64,000 nt of DNA from Saprospiraceae bacterium (GTDB lineage Bacteria > Bacteroidota > Bacteroidia > Chitinophagales > Saprospiraceae). Where the stretch lies: positions 744,001-808,000 of the forward strand of contig JADKCC010000002.1 of NCBI GenBank assembly GCA_016714785.1. The letters are read 5' to 3'. This document shows positions 21,031 to 30,625 of the stretch, piece by piece (position 1 is the first letter of the stretch; each line of letters starts with the position of its first letter). A program made the translations under genes and the position numbers. The notes under the pieces are model-generated. The model was not told the origin of the DNA, did no database searches, and saw nothing but the letters and a program-made list of their open reading frames with translations.

Positions 21031-21038
21031 CAAAGGTA
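21031..21038 (-). promoter_or_regulatory. -7 box (TACCTTTG, minus strand) for the polysaccharide operon
   Basis: The reverse complement reads TACCTTTG, ending 7 bases before the flippase ATG (21023). It would drive flippase, Wzz-like, Wzy-like and LPG-type genes. No good -33 box seen. Confidence 0.45.
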
Positions 21039-21120
21039 AAGATAATTTTACTTTTGAGTGGCTTCTGTATCCTATCAGACAAAATTTAAACAATATATAA
21101 AATAAAGAAAGCTTTGTTTT

Positions 21121-21151
21121 TTTGTAATATAATGGATTAAATGTACTTTTG
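21121..21151 (+). promoter_or_regulatory. Complete -33/-7 promoter for the membrane pyrophosphatase gene
   Basis: TTTG at 21121-21124, a 19-base spacer, then TACTTTTG at 21144-21151: an ideal match to the Bacteroidota -33/-7 consensus, the strongest promoter I see in the window. It leaves a leader of about 45-50 bases before ATG 21203. Confidence 0.7.
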
Positions 21152-21202
21152 CACCCTTAATTAACAACAATTTAATAATTATTAACGAATAATCGACAAC
21201 TT

Positions 21203-23389
21203 ATGGGACAAAGTTTAATCTTTTTAATTCCTGTATTCGGAGTGCTTGCGTTGCTTTTCACATTTTGGAAAAGTGCTTGGGTAACAAAGCAGGAAGTAGG
21301 AACAGAAAAAATGGCACGTATTGCTAAGAGTATTTCTGATGGTGCGATGGCTTTCTTAAAAGCAGAATACAAGGTATTGGCAGTATTTGTAGTTGTTGTT
21401 GCAATACTTATGGGCATAGGCGGTATGAGTGAAGCTTCATCACCATTGGTAGGGGTTTCATTTATGATAGGCGCATTTTGTTCGGCTTTGGCTGGGTTTA
21501 TAGGCATGAAAGTAGCAACAAAGGCAAATGTACGTACTACCAACGCAGCAAGGACTAGCTTGGGTAAAGCACTTGAAGTAGCATTTGCAGGTGGTTCAGT
21601 TATGGGAATGGGTGTGGTAGGACTAGGTTTACTTGGCCTAGGTCTTCTTTTTGCCTTGTTTAACAATATGTGGGCAGGAGATATCAATAAAGTTATTACA
21701 GTGCTTACAGGATTTTCATTTGGAGCATCATCAATAGCTCTATTCGCACGTGTAGGTGGAGGTATCTATACCAAAGCGGCCGATGTAGGCGCAGACTTAG
21801 TAGGTAAAGTTGAAGCTGGAATACCTGAAGATCACCCACTGAATCCAGCAACCATCGCAGATAACGTAGGGGACAATGTAGGCGACGTAGCAGGTATGGG
21901 TGCTGACCTTTTTGAATCTTATGTAGGTGCAATCATTGGTACAATGGTACTTGGTGCAGTTTTCGTAGGTATGGGTGGTTTTGAAAATACAAATGATTTT
22001 AATGGCTTAAATGCAATATTACTGCCTTTGGTACTTTCGGGTGTTGGCATTCTTACATCTATTTTAGGTACATTTTTTGTAAAAGTAGCTGAAGGTGGTG
22101 ATCCGCAAAAAGCATTAAATAGAGGTGAGTTAATTGCTGCTGCATTAATGCTTGCTGCTACCTTTTTTATAGTACAGTGGATGTTACCCGAAACTTGGAC
22201 AGATGCATCAGGATTTGAATACTCTGCTATGGGAGTATTTTATGCAGTGATTATTGGACTCGTAGCTGGATTAGCGATTGGTATCATTACAGAATTTTAT
22301 ACTGGTACAGGTACAAAACCTGTAAAATCTATTGTAAATCAATCATTAACCGGAGCAGCAACAAATATTATTGCAGGTCTAGGTGTGGGTATGCAATCTA
22401 CAGCTCTTCCTATTTTAGTATTGGCTGCAGCTATCATTGGTGCTCACCAGTTTGCAGGTTTATATGGTATCGCTATCGCAGCTGTTGGTATGTTGTCAAA
22501 CTTGGGTATTCAATTAGCAGTTGATGCTTACGGACCTATTGCAGATAACGCAGGCGGTATTGCTGAGATGGCTGATTTACCTAAAGATGTAAGACAAAAA
22601 ACAGATAAATTGGATGCGGTAGGAAATACTACAGCAGCTATTGGTAAAGGTTTTGCCATTGGTTCTGCAGCTTTAACAGCATTAGCTTTATTTGCGGCTT
22701 ATATGTCTATCACAAAGTTAGATGCTATCAATGTGGCAGATCCTCAGGTTATGGGTGGTTTATTAATTGGGGCAATGCTTCCATTTTTATTTTCTGCACT
22801 TTCTATGAATGCAGTAGGTAGAGCAGCAATGGATATGATCCAAGAAGTGAGAAGACAATTTGCAGATATTCCTGAACTGAAAGCAGCACTTGCAGTCATG
22901 AAGAAAAATGATGGATCTGACCACAAAACTTGGTCAGCAGCAGATCAAGCAATTTTTGATGCAGCAGACGGTAAGGCAGAGTATGGCAAATGTGTAGAAA
23001 TTTCAACCAAAGCTTCTATCAGAGAGATGGTTGTGCCAGGTTTATTAGCAGTGATCTCACCAGTAGTTATCGGATTTGGACCTAAATTATTTGGAAGTGA
23101 TGCAGGACCAGAAATGCTTGGTGGATTGTTAGCAGGCGTTACTTCATGTGGCGTACTAATGGCCATCTTCCAGTCAAACGCAGGTGGAGCATGGGATAAT
23201 GCCAAAAAAATGTTTGAAGAAGGTGTAGAGATCAATGGTAAAATGTATTACAAAGGATCTGAACCACATAAAGCAACTGTAGTAGGTGATACAGTGGGTG
23301 ATCCATTTAAGGATACTTCTGGACCATCACTTAATATATTATTGAAATTGATGTCAGTAGTTGCATTAGTTATTGCACCTTTCTTATAG
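21203..23389 (+). CDS. hppA: Membrane-bound proton/sodium-pumping pyrophosphatase, K+-dependent type
   Basis: 728 residues, about 16 TM segments. It hydrolyses PPi and pumps cations out of the cytoplasm. Active-site motifs: DVGADLVGKVEAGIPEDHP, NPATIADNVGDNVGDVAGMG, DAYGPIADNAGGIAEM, and C-terminal AGGAWDNAKKMFEEG and GDTVGDPFKDTSGPSLNILLK. The residue that decides potassium dependence is Ala in GNTTAAIG (Lys in the K+-independent class), so this is a K+-dependent form. H+ versus Na+ specificity cannot be read confidently. The gene is monocistronic, with its own strong promoter and terminator, and its base composition and codon use fit a highly expressed host gene. Confidence 0.95.
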   Translation: MGQSLIFLIPVFGVLALLFTFWKSAWVTKQEVGTEKMARIAKSISDGAMAFLKAEYKVLAVFVVVVAILMGIGGMSEASSPLVGVSFMIGAFCSALAGFIGMKVATKANVRTTNAARTSLGKALEVAFAGGSVMGMGVVGLGLLGLGLLFALFNNMWAGDINKVITVLTGFSFGASSIALFARVGGGIYTKAADVGADLVGKVEAGIPEDHPLNPATIADNVGDNVGDVAGMGADLFESYVGAIIGTMVLGAVFVGMGGFENTNDFNGLNAILLPLVLSGVGILTSILGTFFVKVAEGGDPQKALNRGELIAAALMLAATFFIVQWMLPETWTDASGFEYSAMGVFYAVIIGLVAGLAIGIITEFYTGTGTKPVKSIVNQSLTGAATNIIAGLGVGMQSTALPILVLAAAIIGAHQFAGLYGIAIAAVGMLSNLGIQLAVDAYGPIADNAGGIAEMADLPKDVRQKTDKLDAVGNTTAAIGKGFAIGSAALTALALFAAYMSITKLDAINVADPQVMGGLLIGAMLPFLFSALSMNAVGRAAMDMIQEVRRQFADIPELKAALAVMKKNDGSDHKTWSAADQAIFDAADGKAEYGKCVEISTKASIREMVVPGLLAVISPVVIGFGPKLFGSDAGPEMLGGLLAGVTSCGVLMAIFQSNAGGAWDNAKKMFEEGVEINGKMYYKGSEPHKATVVGDTVGDPFKDTSGPSLNILLKLMSVVALVIAPFL

Positions 23390-23413
23390 TACAATCATTC
23401 AATAAAATTATAG

Positions 23414-23446
23414 ACCCTTTCTGTGTAATAACAGGAAGGGTTTTTT
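23414..23446 (+). terminator. Rho-independent terminator after hppA
   Basis: ACCCTTTCTG (23414-23423) pairs with CAGGAAGGGT (23432-23441) with one mismatch across an 8-base loop, followed by six Ts. Confidence 0.85.
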
Positions 23447-23582
23447 ATTTTAAATTGGATCTTAAAAATACTGGTTATTATTAGTCATCATTCCAGAGTT
23501 TTGAAGTTGAGTCTACTCCTAAAAGTAAAATTTTGCCACAAAGGCACGAAAACACAAAGAATCGAAAATATCAAATACTTAA

Positions 23583-23682
23583 TTCTCATCTAAAACGAAT
23601 TATTAAAATTACGTACAAATATATCAATAGAAAATAAGACCATACTATTAAAGTATAGTTGGATCCGAGTTTTAGATGAGAA
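23583..23682. repeat. 100-base element bounded by perfect 14-base inverted repeats
   Basis: TTCTCATCTAAAAC at 23583-23596 is the exact reverse complement of GTTTTAGATGAGAA at 23669-23682. Inside is a small hairpin (ATACT ... AGTAT near 23642-23656). It lies in the 430-base gap between hppA and the next gene, which otherwise holds the hppA terminator and no reading frame that I can support. The form recalls a MITE or a structured transcript; no clear target-site duplication is seen. Confidence 0.5.
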
Positions 23683-23819
23683 CTAGTAATGAAATTTTTT
23701 TTTTAAATGTCCAAAAATTAACCAAATGCAAATTATTTTGTTAGGTAAATATCTGTTTTGAATATTTAATTTGTCAATTTTATAATAATTATTCCAAAAA
23801 GCTATATTTTGCAACATAT

Positions 23820-26800
23820 ATGTACAGAATATTATCCTTATTAATACCATTACTTATTGCTTTTGAAATTTCTTCTCAAAGTATCAATACCGAATTTGGA
23901 AAAAACAGAGTACAATATCATGACGATTTTAATAATTGGTGGCAATACGAAACGACCAATTTCATCACTTATTGGTATGGGAAAGGCAAACTTATTGCTC
24001 AGCCTACTATCCAAATAGCTGAAATGGATCATGACGTTATTCAAAAAGTACTAGAACATCGGATAAATGACAAAATTGAGATCATTGTTTACACTGATAT
24101 TTCTGATTTAAAACAAAGTAATATTGGAACGGAAGAAACTTTTACTAATAAAACTGGTGAGACCAAAATTGTAGGCAATAAAATGTTTGTCTATTTTGAT
24201 GGCGATCATCATCAATTGCGCAAAAAGATTAGAGAAGGTATAGCAACCGTTTACTTTAACAACATGCTCTTTGGATCCAATATTCAAGAAATTATTCAAA
24301 ATGCAGTTTTACTCAATATACCTGATTGGTACAAAGAAGGAGTTATAGCTTACGCAGCATCTGATTGGAATAATCTCATTGAGGATGAGTTGCGAGATAT
24401 TTGGAATAGAGACAAAAAATACCAAAACTTCACAAAGTTATCCACTGATTTCCCAAAAGTAGCTGGTCATTCATTTTGGTTTTTTATTGATCAATATTAT
24501 GGTAAATCAGCGATTTCTAATTTACTCTATCTCACTAAAATAAGCCGTGGTACAGAAAATAGTTTTGAATATATACTCAATACAGATTTACCATCGCTTA
24601 AAAATGATTGGTTGGAGTTTTACAAACAATATTTTGAATCCGAAAAAGGTATATTTAATCCGAAAAATAGAAGCACCGAAGTCAGGTTAGCTAATAAAAA
24701 GTACTCACCAATCAGTAATATTAAATTGAATGCCACCGCAGAGCAAATGTTGTATGCGTATAATGATCAAGGGAAATTTAGGATTATACTTAGAGATATC
24801 AAAAGTGGTGAAGAAAAGAGAATTTTTAAATACGGCTATAAAAATGTATTTCAAGAGACAGACTTCAATTATCCATTATTGGCATGGCACCCTACAAAAC
24901 CTGAAATTAGCATAATTTATGAACATCAAGATGTTATAAAACTTATAAATTACAATATACTGACAGATGAAAAAATGGAACAAATCTTGCCAACTGATTT
25001 TCAGCGAATATACAGTTTAAGCTATATTAATGACTTAGATTATGTTTTTTCGGCTTCATTAGATGGGTATTCTGATTTATTTTACTATAAATCCAAAAAT
25101 AGAAATTACGAACGTATCACCAATGACTTTTACGATGACCTAGATGCTGAGTATGTTACTTTTGACGGAATGAATGGTATTCTATTTAGTTCTAATAGAA
25201 CATCAGATTCGATTTGGACTATGAAATTCGATACTATCTTACCACTAGACAAATTTGATATTTACTTCTTACCTGATGGGGCTAAGAAAGCCTTGCAACT
25301 AACAAAAACTTCAACCATCAATGAACGTTCTCCTTATCTTCTTGGTGATGACAAAATCATTTGCATAGGAGATGGCACTGGTATTTTAAACACCTATTTG
25401 ATTGACAAAAAAAATAAAAATATCAAACCCCTTTCTAATTTAGATAGAAATCTAATAAGACATCATGCTGTCAAAAATAGTAATAAATATATTTCTACTT
25501 ACTATAAAGATGGAATGTATAAGTTTTACGAAGAAACTATTGATACAACCATGACTGTAAAGCCTACAATAACACAAGCTGGTAAAGCACAAGGGTACAT
25601 ATCAGAAATGATTGTAATTAAAAAAGAAGGACCATCCGTTGAAATAAAAGATATAAAGATAGATGAGCGCTTTATGTTTCAGTCACCATTTAAAGATCCA
25701 CCTTATAACACTCCTATTCAAACCAAAACTCCTGAAACAGAATATCTTTCAGATTTTAGTATCAATATCAATAAATTATCAGGTACAAATAAGCCAGTAG
25801 TACTTTATGATAATACAAGAGCGATCGCTGCAAACAACAAATTTGCATTGACCAATATCACTACCAAACTAGACAACGATCTCCTGTTTGAAGGATTGGA
25901 GAGTTACACAGGTGATCGTCAACAATTATTAACAACGCCGATGGGCTTTCTATTTAAAGCCGACGTGCAAGATCTTTTTGAGGATTATGAAATTGAAGCT
26001 GGAGTCAGAATTCCCATTACTTTTAATGGTTCAGAATATTTTTTGGTTTTTGACAATAAAAAGTCAAGAATAGATAAAAAAATAGCACTCTATAGAAAGT
26101 CAAATGAATACAATAATGACTTAAATCCACAAAGTAATCTTCTAAGTAGATCTAGGAAAACATCTGTGTTAGGCTTGTATCAATTAAAGTATCCATTTGA
26201 TATTTACAGATCAATTAGAGCAACAAGTACTCTTAGGTTTGATAAATATACTCAATTAAGCACTGAAAATCAATCATTTCAATCACCATCTATTTATGAA
26301 AAACGAATAAGCTTAAAATTGGAATATATTTATGACAATACACATGATGCTTCCCTAAACATAAAACATGGTTCAAGATATAAGATATATACTGAAGCGA
26401 TCAATAACTTTGATATTCAATTGGTAGATGGTTTTTCTTTTGACTTATCTAAAGGCTTTACTGGTATTATCGGTTATGATGCAAGACATTACATTCCTAT
26501 TCTTAACAAAGCAGTTTTAGCTCTTAGGAGTGCAGGAGCTGCGTCTTTTGGATCAGAAAAGATGCTATATTATTTAGGGGGAGTAGAAAATTGGTTATTT
26601 CCTAAGTTTAGTGATGCTATTCCTGTGCCAAATGAGACAGATTTCGCTTACAAAGCCAATGTATTTCAACTGCGTGGATTTAATAACAATATACGCAATG
26701 GAGCAACATTTATAGTTTCAAATGCTGAGCTACGCATACCTTTTATGCAGTATATTCTTGGTAAAAATAAAGGATCTTCATTTTTTAGGAATATGCAAGT

Positions 26801-27065
26801 TACAGGATTTTTTGATGCAGGTCTAGCTTGGCATGGATCTGGACCTTTTAGCTCTGAAAATCCATTAAACAAAACAACTATTACAAGTCCACCTTTAATA
26901 GAACTTGAGATCGAATACTTTAGAGATCCGCTGATTATGGGTGTAGGCACTGGTTTGCGTACGCAGCTTTTAGGACATTTTGTAAAATTAGATTATGCAT
27001 GGGGTATAGAGACAAGGAAAATTCAGGATCCAAAGCTTTATTTAAGTTTAGGTATGGATTTTTAA
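23820..27065 (+). CDS. Exported beta-propeller plus outer-membrane (Omp85-like) barrel protein
   Basis: 1081 residues. A signal peptide (YRILSLLIPLLIAFEISSQ) is followed by a peptidase-MA-like region (residues about 30-270; WYKEGVIAYAASDWN) that lacks a visible HExxH motif, a WD40/TolB-like propeller (about 290-600; repeated blocks such as FSSNRTSDSIWTMKFD), and a C-terminal region ending in alternating strands and Phe (LSLGMDF) like a BamA/TamA-type barrel (about 680-1081). The arrangement occurs widely in Bacteroidota, but its role is not established to my knowledge. It probably sits in the outer membrane with the propeller in the periplasm. A promoter-like TATATTTTG lies at 23803-23811. 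Confidence 0.65.
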   Translation: MYRILSLLIPLLIAFEISSQSINTEFGKNRVQYHDDFNNWWQYETTNFITYWYGKGKLIAQPTIQIAEMDHDVIQKVLEHRINDKIEIIVYTDISDLKQSNIGTEETFTNKTGETKIVGNKMFVYFDGDHHQLRKKIREGIATVYFNNMLFGSNIQEIIQNAVLLNIPDWYKEGVIAYAASDWNNLIEDELRDIWNRDKKYQNFTKLSTDFPKVAGHSFWFFIDQYYGKSAISNLLYLTKISRGTENSFEYILNTDLPSLKNDWLEFYKQYFESEKGIFNPKNRSTEVRLANKKYSPISNIKLNATAEQMLYAYNDQGKFRIILRDIKSGEEKRIFKYGYKNVFQETDFNYPLLAWHPTKPEISIIYEHQDVIKLINYNILTDEKMEQILPTDFQRIYSLSYINDLDYVFSASLDGYSDLFYYKSKNRNYERITNDFYDDLDAEYVTFDGMNGILFSSNRTSDSIWTMKFDTILPLDKFDIYFLPDGAKKALQLTKTSTINERSPYLLGDDKIICIGDGTGILNTYLIDKKNKNIKPLSNLDRNLIRHHAVKNSNKYISTYYKDGMYKFYEETIDTTMTVKPTITQAGKAQGYISEMIVIKKEGPSVEIKDIKIDERFMFQSPFKDPPYNTPIQTKTPETEYLSDFSININKLSGTNKPVVLYDNTRAIAANNKFALTNITTKLDNDLLFEGLESYTGDRQQLLTTPMGFLFKADVQDLFEDYEIEAGVRIPITFNGSEYFLVFDNKKSRIDKKIALYRKSNEYNNDLNPQSNLLSRSRKTSVLGLYQLKYPFDIYRSIRATSTLRFDKYTQLSTENQSFQSPSIYEKRISLKLEYIYDNTHDASLNIKHGSRYKIYTEAINNFDIQLVDGFSFDLSKGFTGIIGYDARHYIPILNKAVLALRSAGAASFGSEKMLYYLGGVENWLFPKFSDAIPVPNETDFAYKANVFQLRGFNNNIRNGATFIVSNAELRIPFMQYILGKNKGSSFFRNMQVTGFFDAGLAWHGSGPFSSENPLNKTTITSPPLIELEIEYFRDPLIMGVGTGLRTQLLGHFVKLDYAWGIETRKIQDPKLYLSLGMDF

Positions 27066-27209
27066 TTGCATTTTATTCTATAAATCATACTAGTATTAAA
27101 AGGCGATTTAGCTAGCTATTCATTCATTTATGAATATTTTCGACCAATGATTATTGCATTTTTAATGTTATAATTACCTTCACTCCATATTATCAAAAAT
27201 CACATTAAT

Positions 27210-30200
27210 ATGGTCATTACAAAACAAATAGTTTTTACACTTTTATTAGCTTGTTTTTTAGTACATCCTAGTATTGGTCAAAAGAAAAATACTAAATCTG
27301 CAGACAAAACAACAGCCAAAGCGGTTGAAAAAAAAGATGATTTATATAGTTCAGGAACGTTTTCAGCTCTAGCATTCCGATCTATCGGTCCCGCAGTCAC
27401 TTCAGGACGTATCTCCGATTTTGCTGTCAATCCCAATAATCATAGCGAATATTACGTAGCATCTGCATCAGGTGGTGTATGGAAAACCACCAATCGTGGC
27501 GTTACTTATCAACCGATTTTTGATGGTGAAGGTTCGTATTCCATAGGTTGTGTAGTCTTGGATCCGAATAATAGCAGTACTGTTTGGGTAGGATCAGGTG
27601 AAAATAACAACCAAAGATCTGTGGCTTACGGTGATGGTGTGTACAAATCTACAGATGGTGGACAATCTTGGAAAAATATGGGACTTAAAAACTCCGAACA
27701 TATTGCCCAAATTATCGTCGATCCCAAAGACGCCAATATCATCTATGTAGCTGCTTATGGACCTGTATGGAGCGAAGGTGGTGATCGAGGTGTGTATAAG
27801 TCCATAGACGGAGGTGCGACTTGGACATGTGCGAAAAGTGTAAGCGCCCATACAGGTTGCAATGATCTTGTGATGGACCCTAGAGACAACCGAGTATTGT
27901 ATGCGGCGTTTCATCAGCGTATGCGTAAGGTACATACGTATATAGGTGGCGGACCTGAGTCTGCGATTTACAAATCTACCGATGCAGGTGCGACGTGGAC
28001 GAAAGTAGAAGGTGGTCTTCCAAGTGGAGATGTAGGTAGAATAGCCTTGGATATCAGCCCTGTCAATCCTGATATTCTATTTGCTGTAGTAGAAGCCAAA
28101 GATAGTAAAGGTGGTATCTATCGCACAACCAATAAAGGTGCAAGTTGGGAAAAACGTAGTGGAGTATTTACATCAGGCAATTATTACCAAGAAGTCACTT
28201 GTGATCCACATAATGCAGATAAGATATTTCTTACAGATACTTATTATAAAGTAAGTAATGATGGTGGAAAAACAGTCAACAACCTCGGTGAAATCAACAA
28301 ACACATAGACAATCACGCTATTTGGATAGATCCTAATGATGCCAATCACTTGCTCGTAGGTTGTGATGGTGGTATTTACGAGACTTACGATCATGCTGCT
28401 ACTTACCATTTTAAAGATAATCTTCCAGTGACACAATTTTATAAAGTAAGTACTGACAATGAATATCCTTTTTATACCGTACATGGTGGCACACAAGATA
28501 ATTTGAGTCTAGCGATCCCAAGTCGTACCACATCTATCAATGGTATCGTCAATTCAGATTGTTATGTGACATCATTAGGTGATGGATTCGAAACACAAGT
28601 CGATCAGTCCAATCCTAATATCATTTACGCACAAAGTCAGTATGGTGGTTTAGTGAGATTTGATCGTAAAAATGGTGAATATCTCTCTATCAAACCCATA
28701 GAAGGCGAGAATGATGAAGCCTACAGATGGAATTGGGATGCACCTTTGCTCATCAGTCAATTCAATAATAAAAGATTGTATTTTGGAGCCAACAAAGTTT
28801 TCATGACAGATGATCAAGGTAATAGTTGGAAAGTCATTAGTCCTGATCTTAGTCGACAAATAGACAGGAATAAGATAGAAGTTATGGGCAAAGTTTGGTC
28901 TGTCGATGCCATTGCAAAAAATGGAAGTACAGATATTTTTGGCCAAACCACAAGCATCGCAGAATCAAAGTTTGATGAAAATATGATTTGGGTAGGTACA
29001 GATGATGGATTGATCCACCTTACCACAGATGGCGGCAAAAACTGGACAAAAATGGACAATCTACCTGGCGTACCTGCCATGAGTTATGTTCACCAAATCA
29101 TTGCATCCCTTCACGACAAAAACACCGCTTATGTTTGTTTTAATCATCATAGATACGGAGATTTCAAACCTTATGTACTCAAAACCACAGATGCAGGCAA
29201 AACGTGGAAAAGCATAGCTTCCGACCTTCCAGAAAGAGGCAGTGTCTATACCATTGCCGAAGATCATGTAGCCAAGGATTTATTATTTGTGGGCACGGAG
29301 TTTGGTTGCTTTTTTACATCAAATGGTGGAAGTAATTGGATTCAACTCAAATCAGGATTGCCTACCATAGCAGTGAGAGATATCGAGATACAAAGACGTG
29401 AAAATGACTTAGCACTAGGTACGTTCGGTCGTGGATTTTATATTTTGGACGATTATACACCATTGAGACTCATCAAAAAAGAAGATTTGGAGAAAGAAGC
29501 CATCATCGCTCCTGTCAAAGATGCATTGATGTACAACCCAAGATATCCGATCGGTCTCAGAGACAAAGGACATTTAGGAAGTAGTTATTTTACTTCGCCA
29601 AATCCTGAAGTTGGAGCAGTATTTACTTATTATCTAAAAGACGATGTCAAAAAAATCAAAGATATCAGAAAAGAAAAAGAAAAAGCCGCTTATGAAAAGA
29701 AGGAAGCAGTTTATTATCCTTCCATTGATAGTTTGCGTTTAGAAGATAATCAAGTAGATCCGTATGTATTATTGACGATCACAGATGCGCAAGGCAATGT
29801 GGTAAGACATATCAAAACAGGGGCAAAAAAAGGACTCCATAGACTCACTTGGGACCTTAGATATGCTCCAGCTGATCCAGTAGAAGGTCGATATACGCCA
29901 GGACCTGATGTGCTTTTTGGTTCAGCGCCACAAGGACATTTGGTGACATCAGGTGTGTATAATGTTTCAATGACCAAGTATCAAGATGGGATGTTGATAC
30001 CATTGGCAGGACCTGTATCCTTTACAACTAAATTGCTAAATCAAGCTAGTTTGCCAGCTAAAGACTTAGCAGCTAATGCTGTCTTTTACCAAAAAGTGAG
30101 TGACATGAGTCGTCATCTGAGTGCTACCAATGATCTATTAGGTCAAATAGAATCTAGGGTCAAAAATGCAGAACTCGCCATCATGGATATGCCGGCTGCT

Positions 30201-30530
30201 GCTTCAGATTTATTGGCTAAAACCTATAAAATCAAACAAGCAGTCATTCCTATCAAACTCAAAATGAATGGCGATGATACAAGAGCCAAAAGAGAATTTG
30301 AATCCAAACCATCTATCAATGATCGTGTTTATGGCATCATTTACAGTATATGGAATACCACTTCTGATATACCGAAAACATTGACAGATGCCTTCGCTGT
30401 AGCTGAAAAACAGTACAATGAAATATTCCCATTGATCAAAGATCTCGATACACAAGTATCTTCCATAGAGGCGGAACTCAACAAAAATAAAGCACCTTAC
30501 ACACCAGGAAGATGGCCTGATAAGAAGTAG
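27210..30530 (+). CDS. Secreted sortilin/VPS10-like BNR-repeat protein
   Basis: 1106 residues with a signal peptide (IVFTLLLACFLVHPSIGQ). The N-terminal 700 residues are a beta-propeller built of BNR/Asp-box repeats; I see many copies of SxDGGxxW-type boxes (STDGGQSWKN, SIDGGATWTC, STDAGATWTK, TTDGGKNWTK, TTDAGKTWKS), starting after RSIGPAVTSGRISDFAVNP. The C-terminal 350 residues contain a beta-sandwich-like part and a helical Lys-rich tail. Proteins like this are annotated as glycosyl hydrolases, but no catalytic residues of a known glycosidase are evident, so the enzyme role is unproven. No T9SS tail is seen. It ends in a strong bidirectional terminator. Confidence 0.75.
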   Translation: MVITKQIVFTLLLACFLVHPSIGQKKNTKSADKTTAKAVEKKDDLYSSGTFSALAFRSIGPAVTSGRISDFAVNPNNHSEYYVASASGGVWKTTNRGVTYQPIFDGEGSYSIGCVVLDPNNSSTVWVGSGENNNQRSVAYGDGVYKSTDGGQSWKNMGLKNSEHIAQIIVDPKDANIIYVAAYGPVWSEGGDRGVYKSIDGGATWTCAKSVSAHTGCNDLVMDPRDNRVLYAAFHQRMRKVHTYIGGGPESAIYKSTDAGATWTKVEGGLPSGDVGRIALDISPVNPDILFAVVEAKDSKGGIYRTTNKGASWEKRSGVFTSGNYYQEVTCDPHNADKIFLTDTYYKVSNDGGKTVNNLGEINKHIDNHAIWIDPNDANHLLVGCDGGIYETYDHAATYHFKDNLPVTQFYKVSTDNEYPFYTVHGGTQDNLSLAIPSRTTSINGIVNSDCYVTSLGDGFETQVDQSNPNIIYAQSQYGGLVRFDRKNGEYLSIKPIEGENDEAYRWNWDAPLLISQFNNKRLYFGANKVFMTDDQGNSWKVISPDLSRQIDRNKIEVMGKVWSVDAIAKNGSTDIFGQTTSIAESKFDENMIWVGTDDGLIHLTTDGGKNWTKMDNLPGVPAMSYVHQIIASLHDKNTAYVCFNHHRYGDFKPYVLKTTDAGKTWKSIASDLPERGSVYTIAEDHVAKDLLFVGTEFGCFFTSNGGSNWIQLKSGLPTIAVRDIEIQRRENDLALGTFGRGFYILDDYTPLRLIKKEDLEKEAIIAPVKDALMYNPRYPIGLRDKGHLGSSYFTSPNPEVGAVFTYYLKDDVKKIKDIRKEKEKAAYEKKEAVYYPSIDSLRLEDNQVDPYVLLTITDAQGNVVRHIKTGAKKGLHRLTWDLRYAPADPVEGRYTPGPDVLFGSAPQGHLVTSGVYNVSMTKYQDGMLIPLAGPVSFTTKLLNQASLPAKDLAANAVFYQKVSDMSRHLSATNDLLGQIESRVKNAELAIMDMPAAASDLLAKTYKIKQAVIPIKLKMNGDDTRAKREFESKPSINDRVYGIIYSIWNTTSDIPKTLTDAFAVAEKQYNEIFPLIKDLDTQVSSIEAELNKNKAPYTPGRWPDKK

Positions 30531-30560
30531 GAAATTATAAATCTATATGCTTAAAAAAAT

Positions 30561-30598
30561 AAACCCAATCAAAGTGAAAATTGATTGGGTTTGTTTTT
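30561..30598. terminator. Bidirectional terminator between convergent genes
   Basis: AAACCCAATCAA (30561-30572) pairs perfectly with TTGATTGGGTTT (30581-30592) over an 8-base loop; A-rich on the left and a T-run on the right, so it can end transcription from both the BNR protein gene and the M28 peptidase gene. Confidence 0.88.
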
Positions 30599-30625
30599 TG
30601 TTTAACTTTACTTACTTAATATAAC

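Noticed and set aside
21172..21932. Open minus-strand frames inside hppA
   Set aside because: They are shadows of a strongly conserved gene and their translations have biased, repetitive composition with no motif.
23820..27065. Zinc peptidase activity in the N-terminal region
   Set aside because: The peptidase-MA-like fold is suggested by WYKEGVIAY, but no HExxH is present.
27594..29267. Minus-strand open frames inside the BNR-repeat gene
   Set aside because: Mirror frames of repeated Asp-box sequence; no start signal, family or coding pattern.
30561..30598. Perfect hairpin as a small RNA
   Set aside because: Position between convergent genes and flanking A/T runs explain it fully as a terminator.
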